Shown in pieces: positions 35,438-43,470 of a stretch of 64,000 nt of DNA. The notes beneath the pieces were generated by a model. The model saw only the letters and a program-made list of their open reading frames with translations, had not been told where the DNA came from and made no database searches. Source of the DNA: Nocardia nova SH22a (GTDB lineage Bacteria; Actinomycetota; Actinomycetes; Mycobacteriales; Mycobacteriaceae); contig NZ_CP006850.1 in NCBI RefSeq assembly GCF_000523235.1, positions 1,302,001 through 1,366,000 on the forward strand, given 5' to 3'. A program made the translations under genes and the position numbers. Each line of letters opens with the position of its first letter. The first letter of the stretch is position 1.

Positions 35438-36955
35438 TCAGGCGGGTTGCGGTGCGGGCCGGGATTCGGCGGCCACCGCCGGGGTGACACCGCGGTGCAC
35501 GAGCGCGCCGACGGCGATGGTCAGGATCAGGAAAAGCGGTGCGGCCCAGAGCATCCACCAGCTGCCGCCCTCGGGGGTGTAGACCTCCGGCCGCGGCCAG
35601 GCCAGATTCACCGCCATCGCGATTCCCCACACCACCGCCAGCAGATTCACCGGGATGCCGAAGCGCCCCAGGGAGAACAGTCCGGGTTCGGCTGGCGGGA
35701 GACCGCGCAGCCGCCGGATCAGCAGCGGAACCGTCACCAGCAGATAAGCGACGTACAGCGTCACGATGCACACACTGGCGAGGGTCGCGAACAGGGCGGC
35801 ATTACCGAGGTTGACCACCAGCAGCGCCACCGCGAGCACCCCGATGACCACCGCGGGCAGCACCGGCGTGCCGAACCGGGGATGCACCCGGGCCAGCCGG
35901 GCGGCGAACGGCAACCGACCGTCGCGCGCCATCGAGAAGATCAGCCGGGAGCCCGCGGTCTGGATCGCCAAGGTGCACACGGTGATCGCAACCGCGACGC
36001 AGCCCAGCAGCACCGTACCGGCGGGGCTGTCGAGCTTCGCGGTGATCACGTAGGCGAGCCCGTCGGCGGCCAAGTGTCCGTCGCTGATGCTCGGGGCGGC
36101 CATCAGCGCGCCGAGCAGCAGCAGCCCGCCGCCGAGCGCCGAGGCCGACAGCGCCAGCAGAATGGTGCGCGGCGCCACCCGGCGCGGATTCTTCGTCTCC
36201 TCGGAAAGTTCACCGGCGGAATCGAATCCGACCATGACATAGGCGGCCATCAGCCCGGACACCAGGAACGCCGCCCAGTACGGCCCGGGTGCGGCCTGAT
36301 CGGTCTGCAGCACGACACCGGCGCCGCGCTCGGTATGGGTGAAGAACAGCGCGATGACGGCGAGGACGCCCACGATCTCGACGGTGACGCCGATCGAGTT
36401 GATCCGGGCCATCAGATCGATGCCGATCACATTGATCACCGTCGTGACCACCAGCAGAATGCTGCCCAGCACAACGGCATTGGTCGCACCGTCTGTGGAG
36501 GTGAGGGCGGTGTCGGTGCCGATCAGCTGGAATCCGCTCCAGATCGAGGGCAGTACCACCTGCAGCGCGATGGCGGCCGCCGCGGCGGTGACGATCTGGG
36601 CGATGATCATCATCCAGCCCGCGAACCAGCCCACCAGCTCACCGGCGAGCCGCCGCGACCACTGGTAGATACAGCCCGAAATCGGGTAGCGCGCGGCCAG
36701 TTCGGCGAAATTGAGGGCTACCAGGAACTGTCCGGCGAACACGATCGGCCAGGTCCAGAAGAACGCTCCGCCGCCGAATCCGTAACCGAATCCGAAGAAT
36801 TGGAAGATCGTGGTGAGAATCGAGACGAAGGAGAAGCCCGCCGCGAACGAGGCGTAGCGACCCAGCTTGCGATGCAGTACGGGCTGATAGCCGAAACGTT
36901 CGAGGTCGGCGCTGTCGGGCGCGGATTGTTGGGGTGGATCGAGGGCGATGGCCAT
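35438..36955 (-). CDS. APC-superfamily amino acid/polyamine/guanidino-compound permease
   Basis: 505 residues with 12 to 13 membrane helices. FSFVSILTTIFQFFGFGYGFGGGAFFWTWPIVFAGQFLVALNFAELAARYPISGCIYQWSRRL is the APC helix 1-3 region, and GFDSAGELSEETKNPRRVAPRTIL is the conserved central loop. First gene of the operon, so it probably imports the compound that the DUF1989/AtzF enzymes degrade. GGAGGA lies 6 nt before the ATG. A TetR site at 36985-36998 covers its promoter. Confidence 0.88.
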   Translation of the reverse strand: MAIALDPPQQSAPDSADLERFGYQPVLHRKLGRYASFAAGFSFVSILTTIFQFFGFGYGFGGGAFFWTWPIVFAGQFLVALNFAELAARYPISGCIYQWSRRLAGELVGWFAGWMMIIAQIVTAAAAAIALQVVLPSIWSGFQLIGTDTALTSTDGATNAVVLGSILLVVTTVINVIGIDLMARINSIGVTVEIVGVLAVIALFFTHTERGAGVVLQTDQAAPGPYWAAFLVSGLMAAYVMVGFDSAGELSEETKNPRRVAPRTILLALSASALGGGLLLLGALMAAPSISDGHLAADGLAYVITAKLDSPAGTVLLGCVAVAITVCTLAIQTAGSRLIFSMARDGRLPFAARLARVHPRFGTPVLPAVVIGVLAVALLVVNLGNAALFATLASVCIVTLYVAYLLVTVPLLIRRLRGLPPAEPGLFSLGRFGIPVNLLAVVWGIAMAVNLAWPRPEVYTPEGGSWWMLWAAPLFLILTIAVGALVHRGVTPAVAAESRPAPQPA

Positions 36956-36984
36956 GTGCGGTCCTCCGGCGTGGCGGCCAATAT

Positions 36985-36998
36985 CTATCGCTTGACAG
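36985..36998. promoter_or_regulatory. TetR operator half of the permease-operon control region, site 1
   Basis: CTATCGCTTGACAG, a pseudo-palindrome CTATC-N4-GACAG preceded by ATAT, 30 nt before the permease start. Confidence 0.55.
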
Positions 36999-37079
36999 TT
37001 TTGCGGCCGGGATCGCGTCTCCGGTGACCGCTGTGTATCGCTTGCGGTAACGCGCGTAACAACTGCGTTGCCGCTATTT

Positions 37080-37093
37080 CTATCGAGTGACAG
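37080..37093. promoter_or_regulatory. TetR operator, site 2
   Basis: CTATCGAGTGACAG with ATAT on its right side, the same CTATC-N4-GACAG element, 95 nt from site 1 and closer to the TetR gene. A weaker related stretch (TATCGCTTGCGGTA) lies between at about 37033-37046. Confidence 0.55.
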
Positions 37094-37162
37094 ATATTTC
37101 ACAACCGCAGGTGAGCGGTGGTGCGGGGGAGTTGGAGGCGCGTTCGGTGGCACGATGAGGCG

Positions 37163-37834
37163 GTGACACATCTCGGGCCGGGCCGCCCCCGTGCCGATCA
37201 GCGCAGTCGTCGCGGGCGCACGCCACGTGCCGAAATCCTGGACGCGGCAGCCGAATTGTTCACCGCCAACGGATACGGCAGCACCTCCACCCGCGGCATC
37301 GCCGACGCGGTGGGCATCCGGCAGGCCTCGCTGTATCACCACTTCGCCGCCAAGGACGACATCCTCGACGCGTTGCTCGCCGAGACCATCACCGCACCAC
37401 TGGATCTGGCTGCCCGGCTGCGTACCGACAGCGCACCCGCCGCGGTCCGCCTGTACGCGCTGGCCTGGGCCGATGTGCGCCAGCTGTGCTCGTCGAAATG
37501 GAATCTCGGCGCCCTGTATCTGCTCCCCGAACTGCGTGGTGAGCGGTTCGCCGAATTCCGCCGCCGCCGCGCCCGTTTGCGCCGCCACTACGAGGAACTG
37601 GCCGCGGCCGCGATCGAGGCGGCGGGCCCGGCCGGTGTGCCCGGCGCGGAGGTGCTGCCGTTCCGGATCGTGGAGACGGCGATCAATATCCGCTCCGACG
37701 AGGGCGAGGCGCCGGACTACGCGCGGACGGCCATTCCCGATGCCGCCCTGCGCCTGCTCGGGGTACTCGACGACCCTGCCGAGTTGCGCGCCGCGGCACA
37801 ACGGTTGCTGATACGCCTGGGGGAAGAGGACTGA
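37163..37834 (+). CDS. TetR-family regulator of the DUF1989/AtzF operon
   Basis: 223 residues. HTH: RAEILDAAAELFTANGYGSTSTRGIADAVGIRQASLYHHFAAKDDILDALL (about 22-72), preceded by a basic arm (GRPRADQRSRRGRTPR). Divergent from the permease-led operon with two matching pseudo-palindromes in the gap, so it very likely controls that operon in response to its substrate. GTG 37163 chosen; the frame is open to 37118 without homology. Confidence 0.85.
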   Translation: MTHLGPGRPRADQRSRRGRTPRAEILDAAAELFTANGYGSTSTRGIADAVGIRQASLYHHFAAKDDILDALLAETITAPLDLAARLRTDSAPAAVRLYALAWADVRQLCSSKWNLGALYLLPELRGERFAEFRRRRARLRRHYEELAAAAIEAAGPAGVPGAEVLPFRIVETAINIRSDEGEAPDYARTAIPDAALRLLGVLDDPAELRAAAQRLLIRLGEED

Positions 37835-37911
37835 ACCGCTACCGGGATGGTGTCGGCGCCGACGAGCCGGTGGGAGCTGCGACCGGTCCCGGCCCGCGCG
37901 CGCCGATCGAG

Positions 37912-38625
37912 TCATGGGCAGCTCCTGGCCACTCGTGCCAGGGCCGCATGGTCACCGGCGCTGATCGGCAGGTCGTATCGCACTGCCGTGGTGAGGTATT
38001 TGCCCGCGTAGTAACAGCGATACGCGCGAGCGGGCGGTAACCAGTCGGCGGGTGTGCGATCGCCCTTGTCCATATTGGTGGTGCCGTCGACGGCCAGCAG
38101 ATTGAATTCGATGTCGTTGGCGAAGCGCATCCGCACCGCGATCGGCCATCCGGCCGCACCCATATCCCAGGCCGCGGCCAGCGGATACACGTGATCGATC
38201 TGCACCTCACGGGCGCGGGCCCGGTCGAATCCGATCCGATGGCCGGTATACGGATCGTTCAGCGTGCCTGCGAGCACGACACAGTCGTGCGTGCCCGGCC
38301 GGAACCGGACATCGCGCATCTGCCCGGCCAGCACGCTGTTGCGCGAATCGCAGCCGTCGTGCCCACCCGGCCCGTCGTGATCGTCCGACCACGACGGACC
38401 GAACACACAGCCGTGCCCCGACCCGCAGTCGCGGTCGTACCCACCCGGATGCGGTCGCTTCGGCACCACTTGCACCACACCCAGCAGTTCCTCGAGCCGA
38501 GCCCGGGTCGGGCTGCCCGGTGCGGGCGGCGGCCCGGTGAACCGCGCGCATCCCGCTACCACCACCATCACAACTGCCACCCCGGCGAATATCCGGGCTG
38601 TCCCGGCGATCCATCCCCATCGCAT
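37912..38625 (-). CDS. Exported lipoprotein with GmrSD/HNH-type (DUF1524) nuclease domain
   Basis: 237 residues. N-terminal hydrophobic stretch with lipobox VVAGC (Cys about residue 26), so surface-attached. The C-terminal half has the HNH-like core EVQIDHVYPLAAAWDMGA ... RMRFANDIEFNLLAVDGTTNMDKGDRTPADWLPP (His-Asn pattern of DUF1524), plus cysteines at DRDCGSGHGC, HDGCDS and HDC likely forming disulfides. Probable secreted nuclease. TAGATC lies 6 nt upstream of the ATG. Stands alone. Confidence 0.82.
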   Translation of the reverse strand: MRWGWIAGTARIFAGVAVVMVVVAGCARFTGPPPAPGSPTRARLEELLGVVQVVPKRPHPGGYDRDCGSGHGCVFGPSWSDDHDGPGGHDGCDSRNSVLAGQMRDVRFRPGTHDCVVLAGTLNDPYTGHRIGFDRARAREVQIDHVYPLAAAWDMGAAGWPIAVRMRFANDIEFNLLAVDGTTNMDKGDRTPADWLPPARAYRCYYAGKYLTTAVRYDLPISAGDHAALARVARSCP

Positions 38626-38970
38626 ACGCCAGATCTACTGCGCACCGCCGACAGGAAGCGGCCGAAATCTCCTGGAGGGGGTGCGTCTGCGCGAAAAAGC
38701 CGTCCCGCCGCCGAACCTTTCGAGCGATCCGATCCAGCAGCACTCGGTCGTGAGTGAGCGGACAGGTCGGCCCTGCGCCCACTCCGGACCCAACGCTGCC
38801 GTCGGGCTCACTGCGAGACCGTTGCACTCGTGTCCACATCGAACTCGTCGCCGGGCCCGTCCGGTCGTGCCGATCGAGCACTGGTAGCACCGGTCCGGTC
38901 CACCGTTGCCCGGCGACCCTGCCCGGACACCCGGAGCCCGGATGTCGGTATCGGCTGATTGGATGGGGGA
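38626..38970. other. Gene-free stretch before the SNF2 helicase gene
   Basis: 345 nt between divergent genes. No coding frame with a ribosome site, tRNA-like fold or strong palindrome was recognised; presumably holds both promoters. Confidence 0.4.
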
Positions 38971-41823
38971 ATGCTGCACGGTCTGTGGTCGCCCGGGTCG
39001 GGGTTGGTGCTGTGGCGCCCGCCCGGCTCCGACGTCCGCCCGGCCGCGGCGGAGTTCGCCGATCTTTCCGGTCCGCTCGGGGAGATCGCGCGTACGGCAC
39101 GGTTCCGGCATCGGGCGCGGGTGCTGCTCGCGGGATCCGGCGGGCCGGAGGTCGCCGAGGTGCGCGGCCATGCGGCGGCACCCGACGTCGCGGCCCGGGT
39201 ACTCACCCAGCCGCTGCCCGACAGCCTGGTCGCGGCGGATCTGCGGTATCTCTCGCATGTGGCGCGCGGGGTGCGGCGCTGGGTGCGCGCGGGGCGGATC
39301 GTGCCCGAACTGCGTCGCGCCGACGGCGAGTGGTGGGTGCGCTGGCGGTTGGTCGGCGGGCAGCGGCAGCGTGCGTGGCTCGCCGAACTCGCCGCCGCCA
39401 TGCCACCGGCGCTGCGCATACCGGACGCGCTGTCGGCGACCGCGGTGCTCGAGGACCTGGTCGCAGAATTGGCCGATCCGCTGGCCCGCGCCGACCTGCA
39501 CACCCGCGAACCCGCCCATCCGCTGCTGGCCGCGCTGGTCGCCGATGTGCCCATCGACTCCGGTTCCCACCGGGTCGCCTCGGTACTCGAGCAGTGGCGC
39601 GCGAGCCTCACCGCCGGTGAACCCGAACTGGTCCTGCGACTGCTGGAACCGGCCGACGATCCCGACGACGACCCGCAGGCGCTGGCGGCCCTGTGGCGCC
39701 TCGAGGTCTGCCTGCGCGCGGAAGGGGAAGCGCCGCAACCCGTTCCGATGCAGGGCGATCCGGCCGTGCTGCGGCTGGCGGGTGACAAGGTGACCGCCGC
39801 CGTGCAGGCTTATCCCCGGCTACAGCAGGTGCCGCGCGACCCCTACGGCATGGATTTCCTGCTGCCGACCCCGGTCGTGCAGGAATTGGTGGCGCACGGC
39901 GCGCACGCCCTGCGCGAGGCCGGGATTCAGCTCATGCTGCCGCGGGCCTGGCGCATCGTGTCACCGTCCATGCGCTTGCGGGTGCAGTCCCCGGCCGCCA
40001 CCGAAACCGCGGTCGGGCTGAGCGGCCTGGTGTCGTATCACTGGGAACTGGCCCTCGGCGACACCGTGCTCACGCCCGAGGAGATGGGCCGGTTGATCCG
40101 CGCCAAATCCGATCTCGTCCGCTTGCGCGGCCACTGGGTCCAGGCGGATCAGCGCAGTCTCACCGCGGCCGCCGCCTATCTCGACGGCCGCACCGACGAC
40201 CGCCCCGCGACCCTCGCCCAGCTGCTCGGCGAGATCGCCGCCACCCAGATCCGGCAGGTCCCGATCGAGGAGGTCAGCGCCACCGGCTGGGTACGGGAAC
40301 TGTTCGAGGGCGGGCACGACGGCGATCCCGTCGAACCACCGGCCGGATTGAAGGCACAACTGCGCCCGTATCAGCTGCGCGGGCTGTCGTGGCTGGCGAC
40401 GATGAACCGGCTGGGCTGCGGCGCAGTCCTCGCCGACGATATGGGTCTCGGCAAGACCGTGCAGGTGCTGGCCCTGCTCGTGCACGAAAGGGAGTCCGCC
40501 ACCGGCGAACCCGCACCGACCCTGCTGGTCTGCCCGATGTCGGTGGTCGGCAACTGGCAGCGCGAGACCGAACGCTTCGCTCCCGGGCTCCGGGTGCTGG
40601 TCCACCACGGCCCGGCGCGGCGATCGGGCGCGGAATTCGATGCGGCCGTGCGTGATTCGGATCTGGTGCTCACCACCTACGCCCTGCTCGCCCGCGATGC
40701 AGCGGAATTGACACGGCAGCGGTGGGAACGAGTGGTGGTCGACGAGGCGCAGCACATCAAGAACGCCGCCACCCGGCAGGCCCGCGCCGCCCGCGCGATC
40801 GGGGCGCGACATCGCCTGGCGCTCACCGGAACTCCGGTGGAGAACCGGCTAGAGGAACTGCGCTCGATCCTCGATTTCGCCGCACCCGGCATCCTGGGCA
40901 AGCCGTCGGAATTCCATTCCCGGTTCGCGGTGCCCATCGAACGCGAGCACGACGAGAACGCGGTGAGCCGCCTGCGCGCTGTCACCGCTCCCTTCGTCCT
41001 GCGCCGGGTGAAGACCGATCCCGCGGTCATCTCCGATCTGCCCGAGAAATTCGAGATGACGGTGCGCGCGAACCTGACCGCCGAACAGGCCGCGCTCTAT
41101 CAGGCCATCGTCGACGATATGCTCGCGCAGCTGAAAGCCTCCCGCGCAACGGGTTCGACCGCGGTGAACATGTCTCGCCGCGGTGCCGTGCTGGCGGCGC
41201 TGACCAGGCTCAAACAGGTCTGCAATCATCCCGCGCACTATCTCGGCGACGGGTCGGCGCTGCTGCGGCGCGGCCGTCACCGCTCGGGAAAACTGGCCCT
41301 GGTCGAGGATGTGCTGGAATCGGTGCTGGCCGAGGGGGAGCGGGCGCTGCTGTTCACGCAGTTCCGCGAATTCGGCGATCTGATCACCCCGTACCTGAGC
41401 GAACGATTCGGCACCACCATCCCGTTCCTGCACGGCGGTGTCGCCAAGAAGCGCCGCGACGCGATGGTCGAGCGGTTCGCCGAATCCGACGGCCCGCCGA
41501 TCATGGTGCTGTCGCTGAAGGCCGGTGGTACCGGACTCAACCTCACCGCCGCCAATCATGTTGTGCACCTGGATCGCTGGTGGAATCCGGCGGTCGAGAA
41601 CCAGGCGACCGATCGCGCGTTCCGGATCGGCCAGCGCCGCGATGTGCAGGTGCGAAAGCTGGTGTGCGTGGACACGATCGAGGAGCGCATCGACGATATG
41701 CTCACCGGCAAACAGGAATTGGCGAATCTCACCGTCGGAACCGGAGAGAACTGGATCACCGAACTGAGCACCGACGAACTGCGCGAGCTGTTCGCCCTCG
41801 GCGCGGAGGCGGTGGGCGAATGA
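38971..41823 (+). CDS. helZ: SNF2/RapA-type DNA-dependent ATPase (HelZ-like)
   Basis: 950 residues. N-terminal 450 residues include the DUF3670-type region; the motor has Walker A DMGLGKTVQVLALLVHE (about 490), Walker B VVVDEAQHIKN, motif III LTGTPVENRLEELRSIL, motif V LSLKAGGTGLNLTAANHVVHLDRWWNPAVENQATDRAFRIGQ with the arginine finger. Remodels protein-DNA complexes. ATG with GGGGGA directly upstream. Followed with a 4-nt overlap by a SWIM zinc-finger gene, as in M. tuberculosis Rv2101-Rv2102. Confidence 0.9.
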   Translation: MLHGLWSPGSGLVLWRPPGSDVRPAAAEFADLSGPLGEIARTARFRHRARVLLAGSGGPEVAEVRGHAAAPDVAARVLTQPLPDSLVAADLRYLSHVARGVRRWVRAGRIVPELRRADGEWWVRWRLVGGQRQRAWLAELAAAMPPALRIPDALSATAVLEDLVAELADPLARADLHTREPAHPLLAALVADVPIDSGSHRVASVLEQWRASLTAGEPELVLRLLEPADDPDDDPQALAALWRLEVCLRAEGEAPQPVPMQGDPAVLRLAGDKVTAAVQAYPRLQQVPRDPYGMDFLLPTPVVQELVAHGAHALREAGIQLMLPRAWRIVSPSMRLRVQSPAATETAVGLSGLVSYHWELALGDTVLTPEEMGRLIRAKSDLVRLRGHWVQADQRSLTAAAAYLDGRTDDRPATLAQLLGEIAATQIRQVPIEEVSATGWVRELFEGGHDGDPVEPPAGLKAQLRPYQLRGLSWLATMNRLGCGAVLADDMGLGKTVQVLALLVHERESATGEPAPTLLVCPMSVVGNWQRETERFAPGLRVLVHHGPARRSGAEFDAAVRDSDLVLTTYALLARDAAELTRQRWERVVVDEAQHIKNAATRQARAARAIGARHRLALTGTPVENRLEELRSILDFAAPGILGKPSEFHSRFAVPIEREHDENAVSRLRAVTAPFVLRRVKTDPAVISDLPEKFEMTVRANLTAEQAALYQAIVDDMLAQLKASRATGSTAVNMSRRGAVLAALTRLKQVCNHPAHYLGDGSALLRRGRHRSGKLALVEDVLESVLAEGERALLFTQFREFGDLITPYLSERFGTTIPFLHGGVAKKRRDAMVERFAESDGPPIMVLSLKAGGTGLNLTAANHVVHLDRWWNPAVENQATDRAFRIGQRRDVQVRKLVCVDTIEERIDDMLTGKQELANLTVGTGENWITELSTDELRELFALGAEAVGE

Positions 41824-42587
41824 GCCCCGATTTCAGCGCCTACGGCAGCCGCCGCCCGGTCCGCGGCGGTGTCGAACCCCGCAACCGCCGTGGCTCGTTC
41901 GCGCGAACCTGGTGGGGGAAGGCGTTTCTGGAGGCGGTGGAGCAGGTCGCCGACGCCGGACGGCTCTCGCGCGGGCGCACGTATGCCCGATCGGGGCAGG
42001 TGGTCGACTATCACCTCGAACCGGGTGCGGTGGCGGCCGAGGTGCAGGGCAGCCAGCCGCGCCCGTTCACCGCGGTGCTGACCCTGCGCGTCCTGCGTGA
42101 CGAACGCCTCGACGAACTGGTGGACCGGGTCCGCGGCACCCCGGGCATGCTCGCCCAGCTCGCCTCGGGCGCCCTGCCGCAGGAGCTGGGCCCGCTGCTG
42201 CTGCCCGACACCGCCGCCGAGCTGGACTTCTCCTGCACCTGCCCGGACGACGGCTGGCCGTGTAAACACGTGGCCGCACTGTGCTACATCGTCGCCGAAC
42301 GCCTCGACGAATCCCCGGTGATCATGCTGACCCTGCGCGGATTGGATCTGGACACCCTGATCCGCGGCGTCCAGGAGGACCAGGGCCCGACGGTTTCCGA
42401 CGACATCTACGGCGAGAACATCGTCCTGCCGGAACTACCGGCGCCGCAGTTCCGCGCGGCGGCCGAGGACCTCGATCCCCATCCGCTGCGCCAGGCCCTG
42501 CGCATGACCAGCGAGGACGAGACGATGGCGGAGACCGGCCTGCGCGAACTCGACGCGCTGTACCGGGACCTGGAGAGTTCGGGATAG
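41820..42587 (+). CDS. SWIM zinc-finger protein, partner of the SNF2 ATPase
   Basis: 255 residues. SWIM motif CTCPDDGWPCKHVAALCYI (Cys-x-Cys-x7-Cys-x-His, about residues 139-157), preceded by RTWWGKAFLEAVEQVADAGRLSRGRTYARSGQVVDYHLEPGAVAAEVQGSQPRPF, the normal lead-in of these proteins. Probably gives DNA or protein binding to the SNF2 motor. Starts at the ATG overlapping the helicase stop, so expression is coupled. Confidence 0.88.
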   Translation: MSPDFSAYGSRRPVRGGVEPRNRRGSFARTWWGKAFLEAVEQVADAGRLSRGRTYARSGQVVDYHLEPGAVAAEVQGSQPRPFTAVLTLRVLRDERLDELVDRVRGTPGMLAQLASGALPQELGPLLLPDTAAELDFSCTCPDDGWPCKHVAALCYIVAERLDESPVIMLTLRGLDLDTLIRGVQEDQGPTVSDDIYGENIVLPELPAPQFRAAAEDLDPHPLRQALRMTSEDETMAETGLRELDALYRDLESSG

Positions 42588-42696
42588 TCGGATCACGGCG
42601 ACACCTCCGGTGAGAACACATGCGGGGGTGCCGCGAGTCGCAGCACTGCTCCGGGTGTCCTGACCTGCCATTTCCGAGCGCCGGTAGCCTGGCGGT

Positions 42697-43470
42697 ATGC
42701 GAGCCGACCGGACTGCGGACGATCTGGGCGCGGCCGTCGCACTGCCGGGTCCGGTGCGCCGGGTGGTGTCGCTGGTCCCGTCCCTGACCGAGGCGATCGC
42801 CGCCACCCGCCCCGAACTGCTGGTCGCCGCCACCGAGTGGTGTACCCATCCACCGGAGTTGAACGTCGAGCGGGTCCGCGGCACGAAGAACCCGAATGTG
42901 CGCCGCATCGCCGAACTGGCTCCGGACCTGGTGATCTGCAATCAGGAGGAGAACCGTCGCATCGATGTGGATCGGCTCCGCGATGCCGGAATCCCGGTGT
43001 GGGTCACCAGGATCCGCACACTCGACGAAGCGTTCGATTCGATGTCGCGCCTGTTCGCCACCGCCCTCGGCGGCGACGTACCGGACTGGCTGCCGCGGGC
43101 GCGGGAGGTATGGTCCGCGCCTCCGCCGCCTCCGATCGACGCGGTGATTCCGGTCTGGCGCGATCCGTGGATGGTGGTCGGGCGCGACACCTTCACCGCC
43201 GATGTCGCACACCGCCTCGGCCTGCGCCTGGTACATGCCGACCGGCCCGGCCGTTATCCGACCGTCCCGGTGTCCGAACTGACCCGCGGCGTCCGGCTGG
43301 CGGTCCTGCCCGACGAACCCTATGTCTTCACCGAATCCGATGGGCCGGAGGAATTTCCGGGAATTCCGGTGGCGCTGGTGAGCGGGCGCGACCTCACCTG
43401 GTACGGGCCGTCACTCGTCACGGCCCGCGCCCGCCTCACCGCTCAGCTGGCCGCGGTCCGCGACAGCTGA
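42697..43470 (+). CDS. Helical-backbone metal receptor, cytosolic BtuF-like
   Basis: 257 residues. RRVVSLVPSLTEAIAATRPELLVAATEWCTHPP and APDLVICNQEENRRIDVDRLRDAGIPVWVTRIRTLDEAFDSMSRL match the periplasmic-binding-protein fold of cobalamin/iron-chelate receptors, but there is no signal peptide or lipobox, and no ABC permease or ATPase nearby. It may bind a corrinoid or metal chelate in the cytosol. Note that the B12-dependent IcmF lies 7 kb downstream. TAGCCT (42685-42690) is 6 nt before the ATG. Confidence 0.75.
   Translation: MRADRTADDLGAAVALPGPVRRVVSLVPSLTEAIAATRPELLVAATEWCTHPPELNVERVRGTKNPNVRRIAELAPDLVICNQEENRRIDVDRLRDAGIPVWVTRIRTLDEAFDSMSRLFATALGGDVPDWLPRAREVWSAPPPPPIDAVIPVWRDPWMVVGRDTFTADVAHRLGLRLVHADRPGRYPTVPVSELTRGVRLAVLPDEPYVFTESDGPEEFPGIPVALVSGRDLTWYGPSLVTARARLTAQLAAVRDS

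Noticed and set aside
36956..37162. Possible ykkC-type guanidine riboswitch before the permease operon
   Set aside because: I saw no conserved ykkC stem motifs; instead there are paired TetR-type elements and a divergent TetR gene.
38700..38900. Possible tRNA or small RNA in the gap before the SNF2 gene
   Set aside because: No cloverleaf, TTC arm or CCA-like end could be matched.
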